Positions 8,704-17,757 of a stretch of DNA of 64,000 nucleotides are shown piece after piece. Both the position numbers and the translations under genes were made by a program. Source of the DNA: Roseburia sp. 1XD42-69 (lineage in GTDB: Bacteria; Bacillota; Clostridia; Lachnospirales; Lachnospiraceae); the NCBI RefSeq assembly GCF_003612565.1, contig NZ_RAZG01000007.1:60421-124420 (forward strand), written 5' to 3'. The notes beneath the pieces are model-generated. The model did not search any database and was not told the origin of the DNA. It saw nothing but the letters and a program-made list of their open reading frames with translations. Numbering within the stretch: position 1 is the first letter of the stretch; every line of letters begins with the position of its first letter.

Positions 8704-9042
8704 ATGAAGAATTTTAAGGAAATGCTTGATAAGGATTTGGATACAACCTTTTACAATACGGAGGAATTTGCACAGGTCAAACGGGTCAAGTATGACGGTA
8801 TCGTAAAAAATATTCCTGTTATATTCGATTCGGAGGAAACAAAGGAACGAAATGCAGCAGGGGGCGACCATGCAGAGGGTATTTATGGGAGGTATACGGT
8901 TATCCGGGTCCGTTTAAGCGATATGGGGAAAGAGCCAAGGCAGGGGGCGAGGTTTTACCTTGAAAACGAACTTTTCACGGTGGCAAGCGTCCTAAACGAG
9001 TATAACGAGTTAATCATAGACTTGGAAAGGTTTGACGAGTAA
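8704..9042 (+). CDS. head-tail connector / head completion protein
   Basis: 112-aa protein directly after the major capsid gene. A short N-terminal helix (FKEMLDKDLDTTFYN) is followed by a beta-rich domain (GIVKNIPVIFD, GIYGRYTVIRV, ARFYLENELFTVASVL). This layout and position fit lambda FII-like completion proteins that form the neck joint. Family membership is inferred from fold pattern and location. The stop overlaps the next ATG (TAATG), indicating coupling. Confidence 0.65.
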   Translation: MKNFKEMLDKDLDTTFYNTEEFAQVKRVKYDGIVKNIPVIFDSEETKERNAAGGDHAEGIYGRYTVIRVRLSDMGKEPRQGARFYLENELFTVASVLNEYNELIIDLERFDE

Positions 9043-9656
9043 TGATTGAGGTATCAGAACAGACCATAAACAGGATACACGCCATACTTGAAGGGGTTGA
9101 AAATGCCGACAAAAAGGTATTAAAGCCTGCATTGACAAGGGGGTTAATGGCAGGAAAGACGGCAGCGGGAAAGGCGGTTAGGCAGACTTACCACATATCG
9201 GCAGGGGATTTTAACAGCCGGGGGTATATGAAGTATAACAGCGTAAGCCAAGGGGGCGACGGAATCGTAGGGAGTATTGAGTATTCCGGCGGAGTGATAC
9301 CGCTTATCAGATTCAAAGTATCCCCGAACACGCCGAAGCGGAAAAAGACCCCAAGTGCAGCGGTATTGAAAGCGAGCAGCCTTGTAAAGTTTGGCAGGGA
9401 AAACAATGTTTTCGTGCAGCAAATGAAATCGGGGCATATCGGTATCTTTGAAAGGAAATCGGGGGAATATTCGGCAAGCCGTGGGAGCGGTCAAAACAAG
9501 CACACGGAAAAACTGAAAGAATTGTTGTCCCCGGCAGTACCGCAGATGGTCGGCAATGATGAAGTTATGCAGACCGTGGAAGAAAGGGTAAACGAGGTAA
9601 TAAACCAAAGGATAGACCACGAAATAGAAAGGCTATTGAATAAGGGCGGAGGTTGA
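9042..9656 (+). CDS. minor tail/neck protein, GpZ-like
   Basis: 204-aa protein with a helical N-terminus (ALTRGLMAGKTAAGKAVRQTYHISAGDF) and a beta-rich middle (GSIEYSGGVIPLIRFKVSP) matching prophage minor tail protein Z (PF06763 type). It ends in a long charged helix. In lambda, GpZ acts at the tail end that joins the head. It overlaps the preceding gene by one base and lies immediately before the tail terminator. Confident on family, less so on exact role in a contractile tail. Confidence 0.8.
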   Translation: MIEVSEQTINRIHAILEGVENADKKVLKPALTRGLMAGKTAAGKAVRQTYHISAGDFNSRGYMKYNSVSQGGDGIVGSIEYSGGVIPLIRFKVSPNTPKRKKTPSAAVLKASSLVKFGRENNVFVQQMKSGHIGIFERKSGEYSASRGSGQNKHTEKLKELLSPAVPQMVGNDEVMQTVEERVNEVINQRIDHEIERLLNKGGG

Positions 9657-9658
9657 TA

Positions 9659-10132
9659 ATGACACCGTTGGAATTATTGGAATCCTTGAAAGCATATTGC
9701 GAGGAAATCACAAAGGATATGTTGTTGGTCGCAAGGGTCCCGGAAAATGGGACCGAAGCAGGAGAGCGACCGCCAAAAACCTTTATAGGCAATCTGCCCG
9801 ACAAGGAAGCGGAGAAAAAAGCAGCACCCTACATACTCTTAAAACTTCTCACAAAGAAAACGGATGATGAAGAAAGCGTATGCAGGGTGCGTATTATTTG
9901 CGTGACCTTTTCCGAGGATAAGCAGGAGAATTACATACAATGTCTGAATCTTCTTACGAGGATTGAAACGAAGCTATTGGAGGATGTTGTAATAGACAAC
10001 CGCTATTCCTGCCAAAAGCCGATTGAATCAATTTTGTATGATGATGATTTGGAGGTATACCAGATTGGAGAAATGATGACTATTTGGGAAATGCAGAAAG
10101 CGGAAAGGAACGTAAGGCAGTATTTGGAGTAA
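9659..10132 (+). CDS. putative tail terminator / tail completion protein
   Basis: About 157 aa, alternating helices and strands (LELLESLKAYCEEI, APYILLKLLTKK, CRVRIICVTFSED, VYQIGEMMTIWEMQKAERNV). Size and place, between GpZ-like and sheath genes, fit a tail terminator that caps the tube. ATG 9659 is preferred over the in-frame TTG at 9653 because GGAGG (9648-9652) then has a 6-nt spacing. No decisive motif, so the role rests on synteny. Confidence 0.6.
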   Translation: MTPLELLESLKAYCEEITKDMLLVARVPENGTEAGERPPKTFIGNLPDKEAEKKAAPYILLKLLTKKTDDEESVCRVRIICVTFSEDKQENYIQCLNLLTRIETKLLEDVVIDNRYSCQKPIESILYDDDLEVYQIGEMMTIWEMQKAERNVRQYLE

Positions 10133-10145
10133 GGAGGTAGCCGGA

Positions 10146-10508
10146 ATGGCAGCAGGAAAGCGTACAACCGCCGAAAAGGCGGTTGAAAATGAAAAGGCGG
10201 TAAATCCTACCCCCAAAGCAGAAAAGGGGCAGGAAACGGCAAATACGGAAGCCACAGAGGGTAGATTTATCTATATCGGGCCGACCACAAGGACCGGCTT
10301 AGTGGAGAATACCATATTTTCCGGGAGCCGTGAGAGTGTCGAAGAGCATTTAAAGGACACTTTGGAAAAGATTCCACAGGTAAGGTTGCTTATCGTGGCA
10401 ACGGAAAGCCTTGCAGTAAACAAGGCAAAGGTAAGAAAGGCAGGCACGTTACTTAACAAGTATTACAATGACGTTTTGAGCCTGTCAAGCAGGAATAAGG
10501 AGGGTTAA
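10146..10508 (+). CDS. small phage tail-region protein, unknown function
   Basis: 120 aa. The first 40 residues are Lys/Glu/Ala/Thr-rich and probably disordered. The remainder forms a small alpha/beta unit (GRFIYIGPTTRTGLVENTIFSG, then PQVRLLIVATESLAVNKAKVRKAG). GGAGG lies near 10134. It sits directly before the sheath gene, so a tail or neck role is likely, but no family is recognised with confidence. Confidence 0.6.
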   Translation: MAAGKRTTAEKAVENEKAVNPTPKAEKGQETANTEATEGRFIYIGPTTRTGLVENTIFSGSRESVEEHLKDTLEKIPQVRLLIVATESLAVNKAKVRKAGTLLNKYYNDVLSLSSRNKEG

Positions 10509-10510
10509 GA

Positions 10511-11974
10511 ATGGCTTATTATCATGGAGCGAAAGCGAGTAAGCAGGCTACGACAGTTTCAACGCCTGTTACCGCAGACAGCAGTATTCATTTTATCGTA
10601 GGTGCTGCCCCCGCCCATACGGTAGGCGGTGCGGTAAACGAGCCGATTTTAGCACATTCCTACGCCGAAGCAGTACAGGCAATGGGATATAGCGAGGATT
10701 GGAAGAAATACGATATTTGCGAGGAAATCTATGCAAGTTTCCGGCTTTATCAGAATGGGCCTATTGTCATGGTCAATGTCCTGGACCCTGCAAAGCATTT
10801 GACAGGGGAAAACACGGAGGATATGACCTTGGCAGCAGGCGTTACGGATTTGCCGTTTGAAGCGTTGGCGGATTCCGTGGTTGTGAGGGGGTACAACGGA
10901 GAGGAAGAATTGACCGAGGATTACGGCAGGGGGATTGATTACGACCTTATCTATACGGACGGCGTTTTACGTTTGGAGCGTATCGAGGGCGGAAAAATCA
11001 CGTCTGACACCGCAAAACTCAATATCAAGTTTAACGCCGTGGACCCGTCCAAGGTTACAAAAGCGGACGTTATCGGCGGATATGATACCGCAACGAAGAA
11101 ATCAAAAGGCTTTGAGTTGGTGGATTCCGTTTTCCCGAAATACCGGGTTATACCTACGCTTTTCCTTGCCCCCAATTTTTCCCATGACAGCGAAGTAGCT
11201 ACAATCATGGCAGCCAAGGCGGAGAACATAAACGGCTTGTTTGTGGGGAAAGCGATTATTGACGTTGACACAACGGAAGCCACGACATACACGGAAGCGG
11301 TGGAGTGGAAGAATAAGAACAACATTACGCAGCCGTCCGAGTTGTTGGCGTGGCCCATGCTGACGCTTGGGGGTAAACTGTACCATTATTCTACACACCT
11401 TGCCGGGAGTATGTCGGCAACGGACGCTAACGAAGATTTGGGAAAGGGTACGCCGTGTGAATCGGCAAGCAATAAGACCTTGCAGATTGACGGCATGGCG
11501 TTAGCGGACGGAACGGAGGTACTGTTAGACCTTACCAAGGCGAACTACCTCAACTCACAGGGTATCATAACAGGGTTAAACCTCATGGGCGGTTATGTGT
11601 CTTGGGGAAATGAAACCGCCTGCTATCCTGCCAATACGGACGTGACGGATTATTTCTATTGCGTAAGCCGTATGTTCGGTTGGGTGGCAAATTCTGTTAT
11701 CCTTTCCGTGTGGAATAAGGTTGACAGGAAATTAAACAGACGCTTGATAGAATCCGTGGTACAGAGCCTTAACCTTTGGCTTAACGGTCTAATGGCAGAA
11801 GAGGTAATTTTAGGAGGGCGTATTGAGTTTTTGGAGGAAGAGAATACCGACACGGATTTAATGGCGGGTATCGCTCATTTCCACATTTACCTTACCCCGC
11901 CTAGTCCTGCCAAGGAACTTGATTTTGTCCTTGAATATGACATAAGTTACCTTGAAAATCTATTCGCAGCATAA
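10511..11974 (+). CDS. contractile tail sheath protein
   Basis: 487-aa sheath subunit, the outer contractile layer of the tail. Matching features are the early HFIVGAAPAH segment with NEPILAHSYAEAVQAMGYS, the long domain with variable loops, and the conserved C-terminal half (LNGLMAEEVILGGRIEFLEEENTDTDLMAGIAHFHIYLTPPSPA) that interacts with neighbouring subunits and the tube. GGAGG lies near 10499. The tube gene follows after 14 bp. This gene makes the phage a myovirus. Confidence 0.93.
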   Translation: MAYYHGAKASKQATTVSTPVTADSSIHFIVGAAPAHTVGGAVNEPILAHSYAEAVQAMGYSEDWKKYDICEEIYASFRLYQNGPIVMVNVLDPAKHLTGENTEDMTLAAGVTDLPFEALADSVVVRGYNGEEELTEDYGRGIDYDLIYTDGVLRLERIEGGKITSDTAKLNIKFNAVDPSKVTKADVIGGYDTATKKSKGFELVDSVFPKYRVIPTLFLAPNFSHDSEVATIMAAKAENINGLFVGKAIIDVDTTEATTYTEAVEWKNKNNITQPSELLAWPMLTLGGKLYHYSTHLAGSMSATDANEDLGKGTPCESASNKTLQIDGMALADGTEVLLDLTKANYLNSQGIITGLNLMGGYVSWGNETACYPANTDVTDYFYCVSRMFGWVANSVILSVWNKVDRKLNRRLIESVVQSLNLWLNGLMAEEVILGGRIEFLEEENTDTDLMAGIAHFHIYLTPPSPAKELDFVLEYDISYLENLFAA

Positions 11975-11988
11975 GGAGGTAAGAGGAT

Positions 11989-12507
11989 ATGCCGAAGATT
12001 GACGAAACCGTAATAGGGTTTGCGGTGTATGAGGACGCAACCGAGTATATGGGGTTGTCGGAGGTGGCGTTGCCCGAAATTTCCAACATTACCGAGGAAA
12101 TCAGCGGGGCAGGCATTGGCGGTAAGATTGAATCCGTTATCTTGGGTGCAATCGAAGCAATGACAACCACTTTCAATTTCAGAACCGTAACAAAGAACGC
12201 CATTAAATTAAATGAGCCTAGACAGCACAACATTGATTTAAGGGCAGCACAGCAGCAGAAAGATACCGTAAAAGGCACAACGGAGGTAGTGAGGGTTAAG
12301 CACATTTTGGTACTGACCCCCAAGAAACTTAACCCCGGAAAGGTGGCTACGGCGAGCGCAGCGGAGGTAAGCGGGGAATATGCGACCTCATACTACGCTA
12401 CATACATTGACGGTAAGAAAATGCTTGAAATTGACCCGCTGAATTATATCTATTTTGTGAACGGAAAGGACTACTTGGCGGATGTAAGAAAGGCACTTGG
12501 AAAGTAA
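11989..12507 (+). CDS. major tail tube protein, P2 FII family
   Basis: 172-aa tube subunit. PEISNITEEISGAGIGGKIESVILGAIEAMT and the later LKKL/Asn-Pro segment fit PF04985, whose rings stack into the inner tube inside the sheath. GGAGG lies near 11975. A strong terminator follows directly. Sheath and tube as adjacent genes is the usual P2-type order. Confidence 0.93.
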   Translation: MPKIDETVIGFAVYEDATEYMGLSEVALPEISNITEEISGAGIGGKIESVILGAIEAMTTTFNFRTVTKNAIKLNEPRQHNIDLRAAQQQKDTVKGTTEVVRVKHILVLTPKKLNPGKVATASAAEVSGEYATSYYATYIDGKKMLEIDPLNYIYFVNGKDYLADVRKALGK

Positions 12508-12529
12508 GCACGGGAAGCCGTGCTTTTTT
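12506..12529 (+). terminator. Rho-independent terminator after tube gene
   Basis: AAGCACGG (12506-12513) pairs with CCGTGCTT (12518-12525) around a GAAG loop, with T continuing to 12529. It overlaps the tube stop codon. It probably lowers transcription of the downstream tail genes relative to the highly needed sheath and tube. Confidence 0.88.
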
Positions 12530-12562
12530 CCTGCCTAAAATCAGATTATGGAGGATTAGAAA

Positions 12563-12943
12563 ATGGAAGATATTAAGAAAACAGCAAACGAGCAGGCAGC
12601 AGAGGAAACAAAGGAAGCGGTTAAAGTTGTGACCGATTCGGACACGCCGGAGGGGGCGTATGTGCATGAGTTTACGAAGCCGTACATATTCGAGGAAAAG
12701 ACCTATACAAGGTTGGTTTTCGACTTTGAAAAACTGATAGGCGACGACCTTGTAGCCATTGAAAACGAAATGGCAGCGGTCGGGGAATACGCATTATCCC
12801 CGGAAATTTCAACCTCATTCCTTTACCGCTTGGCAGCCAAGGCAGCAGGGGTAGGAAGTGACGTTATCGCTCATATGCCTATCCGTGATTTTGGGAAAAT
12901 CAAGAATAAGAGCAGGGATTTTTTAATAAGCACGGGATTCTAA
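12563..12943 (+). CDS. tail assembly chaperone (upstream, gpG/E-like product)
   Basis: 126 aa. EFTKPYIFEEKTYTRLVFDFEKLIGDDLVAIENEM is the typical pattern of short tail assembly chaperones that coat the tape measure protein during tube assembly. It lies between the tube and the tape measure genes, as expected. GGAGG lies near 12550. The 3' end carries a slippery heptamer (12919-12925) that permits a longer fusion product, annotated separately. Confidence 0.85.
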   Translation: MEDIKKTANEQAAEETKEAVKVVTDSDTPEGAYVHEFTKPYIFEEKTYTRLVFDFEKLIGDDLVAIENEMAAVGEYALSPEISTSFLYRLAAKAAGVGSDVIAHMPIRDFGKIKNKSRDFLISTGF

Positions 12944-13116
12944 GGCAGAATCCTATCAAATGGTTTAAACGAAATAGCCTACTGTTATCCAAGGAAACGC
13001 ATACCGGGTTAGAATTTTGGTTAAGCCGGACACCAAGGGAATTAGATTCTTGGATTGCCGAGTATAACGAGATTGTCGAAGAGCAGAAGAAAGGAGCGGG
13101 AAGTGGCAGCAGCTAA
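12563..13116 (+). CDS. tail assembly chaperone -1 frameshift fusion (gpGT/E+E'-like)
   Basis: TTTTTTA at 12919-12925 lies in exact X-XXY-YYZ register with the upstream frame (codons gaT TTT TTA). A -1 slip continues through an open frame of 63 further codons to TAA at 13114. That frame encodes NPIKWFKRNSLLLSKETHTG, then FWLSRTPRELDSWIAEYNEI, the kind of C-terminal domain seen in frameshifted tail chaperones. It has no ribosome binding site of its own. The arrangement is the conserved -1 frameshift of most long-tailed phages. Slippery site and open frame are seen; slippage itself is inferred. Confidence 0.85.
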
Positions 13117-16100
13117 ACAGTTTGAGTTACTATTTCAGTTGACCGCAAGACTGGGGCCGAACTTTTCGCAATCCTTTAAAAATGCGTCTAAGACCATGAA
13201 CGCCCTGCAAAATGATTTACGGAGTGCGGACCAGAAATTAAAGGACGTATCCGCATATCAGAAACAGCAGAACGCAGTAGCCAAAAGCAGGGCAAGGGTA
13301 AATGAGTTGCAGGCGGAGCATGAACGGCTTACAAGGGAAATCGAGGAAACCGGGCAGGCAACGCCGGAACTCACACGGCAGTTACAGGCGAATGAAAGAG
13401 CCTTGCAGAAAGCCGAGGACGCAACGGCAAGGGAAGAGGAAAGGTTACAGGAATTAAGCGATACCTTACGGGAAGCCGGGGTAAATACCGACAACTTGGG
13501 GCGTGATACGGAGGGGTTACGGCAGCAGTACGAGCGTTTGGAGCAGACGCAGAAAAAGGTACAGGAGATTACAGAAAAGCAGGCAGCCAATAAGCAGGCT
13601 ATTTCACAGACAAAGGCACAGTTGGGCGGTCTGATTGGAACGGTTACGGCTATTGGCGCTGCCATTTATGCCGGCCCCGTGAAAAACGCACAGGAATTTC
13701 AGCAGTCAATGGCGAAAGTCGGGACCATTGCGGATACAAACGTAGTACCGTTGGCACAGCTACGGCAGGAAATTATAGCTTTATCCAACGAAACGGGGAA
13801 AAGCGTAAATGACCTTGCGGAGGACGTATACAGTGCAATTTCAGCAGGGCAGGATACGGCAGACGCAGTAGGGTTTGTTACCAACGCCACAAAACTATCT
13901 ACCGCAGGATTCGCAGAATCGGCACAGGCGGTAGACGTTCTTAGCACCATTCTGAACGCTTACGGCATGGAAGCGGAAAAGGTAACGGACGTTTCCGATA
14001 TGCTTATCAATACGCAGAACAAAGGTAAAACAACCGTAGGCGAATTGGCAAGCAGCATGGGTAAAATCATACCGACAGCCAACGCAAACAATGTAGCGTT
14101 GGAGCAGATTTGTGCAGGATATGAAAAGCTGACCGCAAAAGGTATAGCAACCGCCGAAGCCACAACGTACATGAATGGTATGTTGAACGAGTTAGGCAAG
14201 ACGGGAAGCACTACGGATAAATTGTTGAGGGAGAAAACGGGAAAGTCGTTTAAGGAGTTAATGGCAAGCGGTTCTTCCTTGGCGGACGTATTGCAGATAG
14301 TCAAAGACGGGGCGGAAAGCAGCGGTATGTCACTGTCCGATATGTTCGGCAGTTCGGAAGCAGGGAAAGCAGCGTTGTCCTTAATGGCGGACGGCGTGGA
14401 TTCCTTTAATGAGAGCGTACAGGGTATGCTTGATTCTTGCGGTGCGACAGAGGAAGCATACGCCAAGATGATGGATACCACGGAAACAAAGGTAGCAAAG
14501 GCGAAAAACAGCATTTCCAACCTTGGAACGGTATTAGGCGATATGCTTTTGCCGTATGTTGGAATGGTTGCCGACAAGGTATCGGAAGTAGTAACAAAAT
14601 TTTCGGAGTTTGCACAGGAAAACCCACAGGTCATAGCCACGGTTGCAAAAGTGGCAGCAGGCTTAGTAGGTTTGAAAGCGGGCGGATTGATAGCCAAACT
14701 TGGATTTTTACAGGTAAAAGGCGGTATCCTGTCCGTTCAAAAGGCTTTTACAATGATTAAAGGCTTGGGTATCACGAAATATCTAAGCAACATGGGCGGA
14801 GGGTTTGGAGGAATCCTTACAAAGGTTGCCCCTTTGGTCGGAGTGATTGCAGCGGTGGGCGGTGCGATTTATTATGTATCCACCCACTTAGAACAGGTAC
14901 GAGGGTTTATACAAAAGACTTTCGGAGATGAGGGGTTAGCCGTATTCGATAAACTTTGGGGAATCATTACCCAGGTCGGAACGGCGATAAAGGACGCATT
15001 TTTTGCGAGCGGTTCGGGGGTGCTTGACACCCTTAAAAGTATTCTGCCAACAATCATAAACACATTGCAGACTGGGTTGCTTCCTATCCTGCCAATGATT
15101 GCAGATTTGTTTATGCAGATACTACCGCTTATCGGGCAGCTTGTGACGGCAATTCTCCCGGTTTTGGGCGAGTTGTTAAGTGCGGTTATTACGGTGCTTG
15201 CGTCACTAATAGCGGAAATCCTGCCCGTTATCGTACAACTTATATCTGCTATCCTGCCTTTGGTATTGCAGATAGTACAAAGCGTTCTGCCCGTCTTTAT
15301 CCAATTAGTCAATACCATTGTGCCAGTTTTGGTACAGATTATACAGGCGGTTTTGCCTGTTATTATTCAGTTGATACAGACGCTTTTACCTATCATCATG
15401 CAGATTGTGGACGCAGTATTACCAGTGTTCATCAGCCTGCTTAATACGATAGTGCCGATTTTCCAAAACATCATACAGGCAATATTGCCCGTGCTACAAC
15501 AGCTTTTGCAGGCGTTGATACCTGTTATACAGTTGGTGGCGGAGATTTTCGCAAATGTGCTAGGAACGGCATTACAGAGCATAGCAAACATTGTAAGTAG
15601 TGTTATGCAGGTATTCCAAGGATTGATTGACTTTATCACGGGAGTATTTACCGGGAATTGGTCGCAGGCTTGGGAGGGAATCAAGAGTATTTTTAGCGGT
15701 GTATTCAGCGGATTAGGAGAGATTTTCAAAGCACCGTTTAAGGTAATCGTATCTGTAATAAACACGGTTATCCGTGGACTTAACAAGCTGAAAGTGCCGG
15801 ATTGGGTGCCGGGAATCGGCGGTATGGGTATCAACATACCAGAAATACCGGGATTTGCAAAAGGTACGAATAGGACACCAAGCACTTTTATAGCAGGCGA
15901 GAACGGGCCGGAGTTGATAACGGACGCTGCCAACCGTAAAGTATTTACCGCAGCACAGACGGGGCAGATATTTAACAACATGGCACAAGCCGGAAACCTC
16001 AACACGGCGAACAATGTAAACGCCACCGCAGGAGGGGCGGGTACAATCACGATTCACGTTACAAATTCCCCAAGCGTGACAGTAGCAGGCGGAGGGGATA

Positions 16101-16222
16101 CAAGCGGAATCAAAGAGCAGTTACAGCAGTATGACGAGGAATTTTTAGAGAAGTTGCGGGAAATCATACGCACGATTCTAAAAGAGCAGAGAGAACAGGA
16201 GGGCAGGGTAGCTTATGCTTGA
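13103..16222 (+). CDS. phage tail tape measure protein
   Basis: About 1039 aa; sets tail length. An N-terminal coiled coil (residues about 25-175) is followed by a TP901-type core (NAQEFQQSMAKVGTIADTN through LSTAGFAESAQAVDVLSTILNAYGMEAEKVTDVSDML). Next come membrane-active hydrophobic segments, and between about 15000 and 15560 a run of short repeats of the form LPVxxQLIxxI. The C-terminal part contains WVPGIGGMGINIPEIPGFAKGT and GENGPELI, common tape measure endings. GTG 13103 is chosen because AAAGGAG lies just upstream and the protein then begins AAAKQFELLF. It overlaps the frameshifted chaperone product and, at the other end, the LysM gene by 8 nt. Confidence 0.92.
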   Translation: MAAAKQFELLFQLTARLGPNFSQSFKNASKTMNALQNDLRSADQKLKDVSAYQKQQNAVAKSRARVNELQAEHERLTREIEETGQATPELTRQLQANERALQKAEDATAREEERLQELSDTLREAGVNTDNLGRDTEGLRQQYERLEQTQKKVQEITEKQAANKQAISQTKAQLGGLIGTVTAIGAAIYAGPVKNAQEFQQSMAKVGTIADTNVVPLAQLRQEIIALSNETGKSVNDLAEDVYSAISAGQDTADAVGFVTNATKLSTAGFAESAQAVDVLSTILNAYGMEAEKVTDVSDMLINTQNKGKTTVGELASSMGKIIPTANANNVALEQICAGYEKLTAKGIATAEATTYMNGMLNELGKTGSTTDKLLREKTGKSFKELMASGSSLADVLQIVKDGAESSGMSLSDMFGSSEAGKAALSLMADGVDSFNESVQGMLDSCGATEEAYAKMMDTTETKVAKAKNSISNLGTVLGDMLLPYVGMVADKVSEVVTKFSEFAQENPQVIATVAKVAAGLVGLKAGGLIAKLGFLQVKGGILSVQKAFTMIKGLGITKYLSNMGGGFGGILTKVAPLVGVIAAVGGAIYYVSTHLEQVRGFIQKTFGDEGLAVFDKLWGIITQVGTAIKDAFFASGSGVLDTLKSILPTIINTLQTGLLPILPMIADLFMQILPLIGQLVTAILPVLGELLSAVITVLASLIAEILPVIVQLISAILPLVLQIVQSVLPVFIQLVNTIVPVLVQIIQAVLPVIIQLIQTLLPIIMQIVDAVLPVFISLLNTIVPIFQNIIQAILPVLQQLLQALIPVIQLVAEIFANVLGTALQSIANIVSSVMQVFQGLIDFITGVFTGNWSQAWEGIKSIFSGVFSGLGEIFKAPFKVIVSVINTVIRGLNKLKVPDWVPGIGGMGINIPEIPGFAKGTNRTPSTFIAGENGPELITDAANRKVFTAAQTGQIFNNMAQAGNLNTANNVNATAGGAGTITIHVTNSPSVTVAGGGDTSGIKEQLQQYDEEFLEKLREIIRTILKEQREQEGRVAYA

Positions 16223-16439
16223 TACATATACCACGAAATCGGGGGATACATGGGATACGGTAGCCTACAAGGTATGGGGAAACGAAATGTATATGGATAC
16301 TCTGATTAAGGCGAATTTAGAGCATAAGGATACCTTTATTTTTCCGGCAGGGGTCATTTTGACCTTGCCGGAAATCACGTTGGAGGTATCCGATTCCCTG
16401 CCACCGTGGAAGAAAGGAGGGGTGGCGGTAAATGAGTGA
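16215..16439 (+). CDS. LysM-type tail protein X
   Basis: 74 aa. YTTKSGDTWDTVAYKVWGN then FPAGVILTLPEI is a single LysM-like domain, as in P2 gpX-type proteins that help assemble the hub on the tape measure and may touch peptidoglycan. It overlaps the tape measure gene by 8 nt and the hub gene by 8 nt, so expression is coupled. Confidence 0.87.
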   Translation: MLDTYTTKSGDTWDTVAYKVWGNEMYMDTLIKANLEHKDTFIFPAGVILTLPEITLEVSDSLPPWKKGGVAVNE

Positions 16440-17757
16440 CAGGACATTAGCAAGGCGGACGGCGGTAAAACTCTATTTCAAGGGCAGGGATATTTCAAAG
16501 GACCTTTCAAAATATCTGCTATCCCTTTCTTTTACGGACAAGGAAGAGGACGAAACGGACGATATTTCTATATCGCTTGACGATAGAGAGGGTAAATGGA
16601 TTAAGGATTGGTTAAACACAAATAAGGCAGCACAGACCAAGACGGAAACAGTTACCACGCAGGGGGAAATAAAGGTAGGTAATATCGTGCAGTTTAAGGG
16701 GGGACCGGTATACATATCCTCAATGGCAGCAGCACCGACCGTTACAAGGGGTGCAAGTAAATGTAAATGTACGATAGCAAATTCAAACGCCCACCCCTAC
16801 CACCTTATATCACAGGACGGGGCGAGGGTCTACGGTTGGGTCAATGCTTCAGACGTTGAGGGCGAAACGGTCACAACGACCAAAACAACCAAGGTATCCG
16901 AGAAAAGAGCATTTAAGGGTACGGAAATACACGCTATGGTTATTCAGAAAAACCCATATTCGGACGGAAAGGATAAGGTATTGGATTGCGGGGTTTTTGA
17001 GATTGACAGCGTAAACTATTCGGGGCCGCCCCAAAAGCTGACAATAAAGGCTACGTCAATCCCTTATAAGGCAAAATTAAGGCAGACGAAGTATAACAGG
17101 CAATGGGAGAATACGACCCTTAAAAATATGGCGGAGAAGATAGCCAAACGAAGCAATATGAAACTTATGTATCTGTCAAACGCTAACCCGGTTTACAAGC
17201 GGAAAGAACAGGTAAACATGACGGACATTGCATTTCTGAAAAAGATGTGCAAAAGGGCGGGAATATCCTTAAAAGTCACGTCAAAGACAATCGTATTATT
17301 TGACGCAGCGGACTTTGAGAAAAAGGCAGAGGTAAAAAAGATAAAAGCAGGAAAGGGAAATATCATAAGCTATAATTTTACCACGAAAACGGCGGATACC
17401 GCCTATTCGTCCTGCCACGTCATTTATACAGACCCGAACACAAAGGAAACCATAGAAGCAACCTATACGCCGGAAAACGCCAATTCAGACGGTCAAACAC
17501 TGGAAGTAAAACGGAAAGTGTCAAGCGTGGCGGAAGCCAAGGAGTTAGCGAGGAAATCCCTAAGAGCCAAGAATAAAGGGGAAACAACGGCAGAATTTAC
17601 GCTTGTGGGCGACGTGGATTATGTGGCAGGAATCACGGTTAGGGTATATGGGTATGGGGAATTTAACGGAAAATACATTGTAGAGCAGGCAACGCATAAT
17701 ATCACGGGCGGTTACAAAGTACAGATAAAATTGCGTAGTTGTTTGGAGGGATATTGA
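16432..17757 (+). CDS. baseplate hub protein, late control D family, with inserted SH3-like domain
   Basis: 441 aa. The fold pattern of gpD/gp27-type hubs is visible: N-terminal KLYFKGRDISKDLSKYLLSLSFTDKEEDETDDISISL, and the later NMAEKIAKRSNMKLMYL, FLKKMCKRAGISLKVT and C-terminal RVYGYGEFNGKYIVEQATHNITGGY. Unusually, residues about 77-145 hold a bacterial SH3-like module (VGNIVQFKGGPVYISSMAAAP then HPYHLISQDGARVYGWVNASDV). The same module occurs four times in the two lysins at 26204-28409. It may help the hub dock on cell wall (inference). Overlaps the LysM gene. Confidence 0.88.
   Translation: MSDRTLARRTAVKLYFKGRDISKDLSKYLLSLSFTDKEEDETDDISISLDDREGKWIKDWLNTNKAAQTKTETVTTQGEIKVGNIVQFKGGPVYISSMAAAPTVTRGASKCKCTIANSNAHPYHLISQDGARVYGWVNASDVEGETVTTTKTTKVSEKRAFKGTEIHAMVIQKNPYSDGKDKVLDCGVFEIDSVNYSGPPQKLTIKATSIPYKAKLRQTKYNRQWENTTLKNMAEKIAKRSNMKLMYLSNANPVYKRKEQVNMTDIAFLKKMCKRAGISLKVTSKTIVLFDAADFEKKAEVKKIKAGKGNIISYNFTTKTADTAYSSCHVIYTDPNTKETIEATYTPENANSDGQTLEVKRKVSSVAEAKELARKSLRAKNKGETTAEFTLVGDVDYVAGITVRVYGYGEFNGKYIVEQATHNITGGYKVQIKLRSCLEGY

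Noticed and set aside
13055..13102. Longer N-terminus for the tape measure protein from ATG 13055
   Set aside because: The added residues come from the frame overlapping the frameshifted chaperone, with no ribosome binding site. GTG 13103 has AAAGGAG.
15000..15560. Repeats in the tape measure gene read as a CRISPR array
   Set aside because: The units are degenerate, in-frame coding repeats with no unique spacers of constant length.
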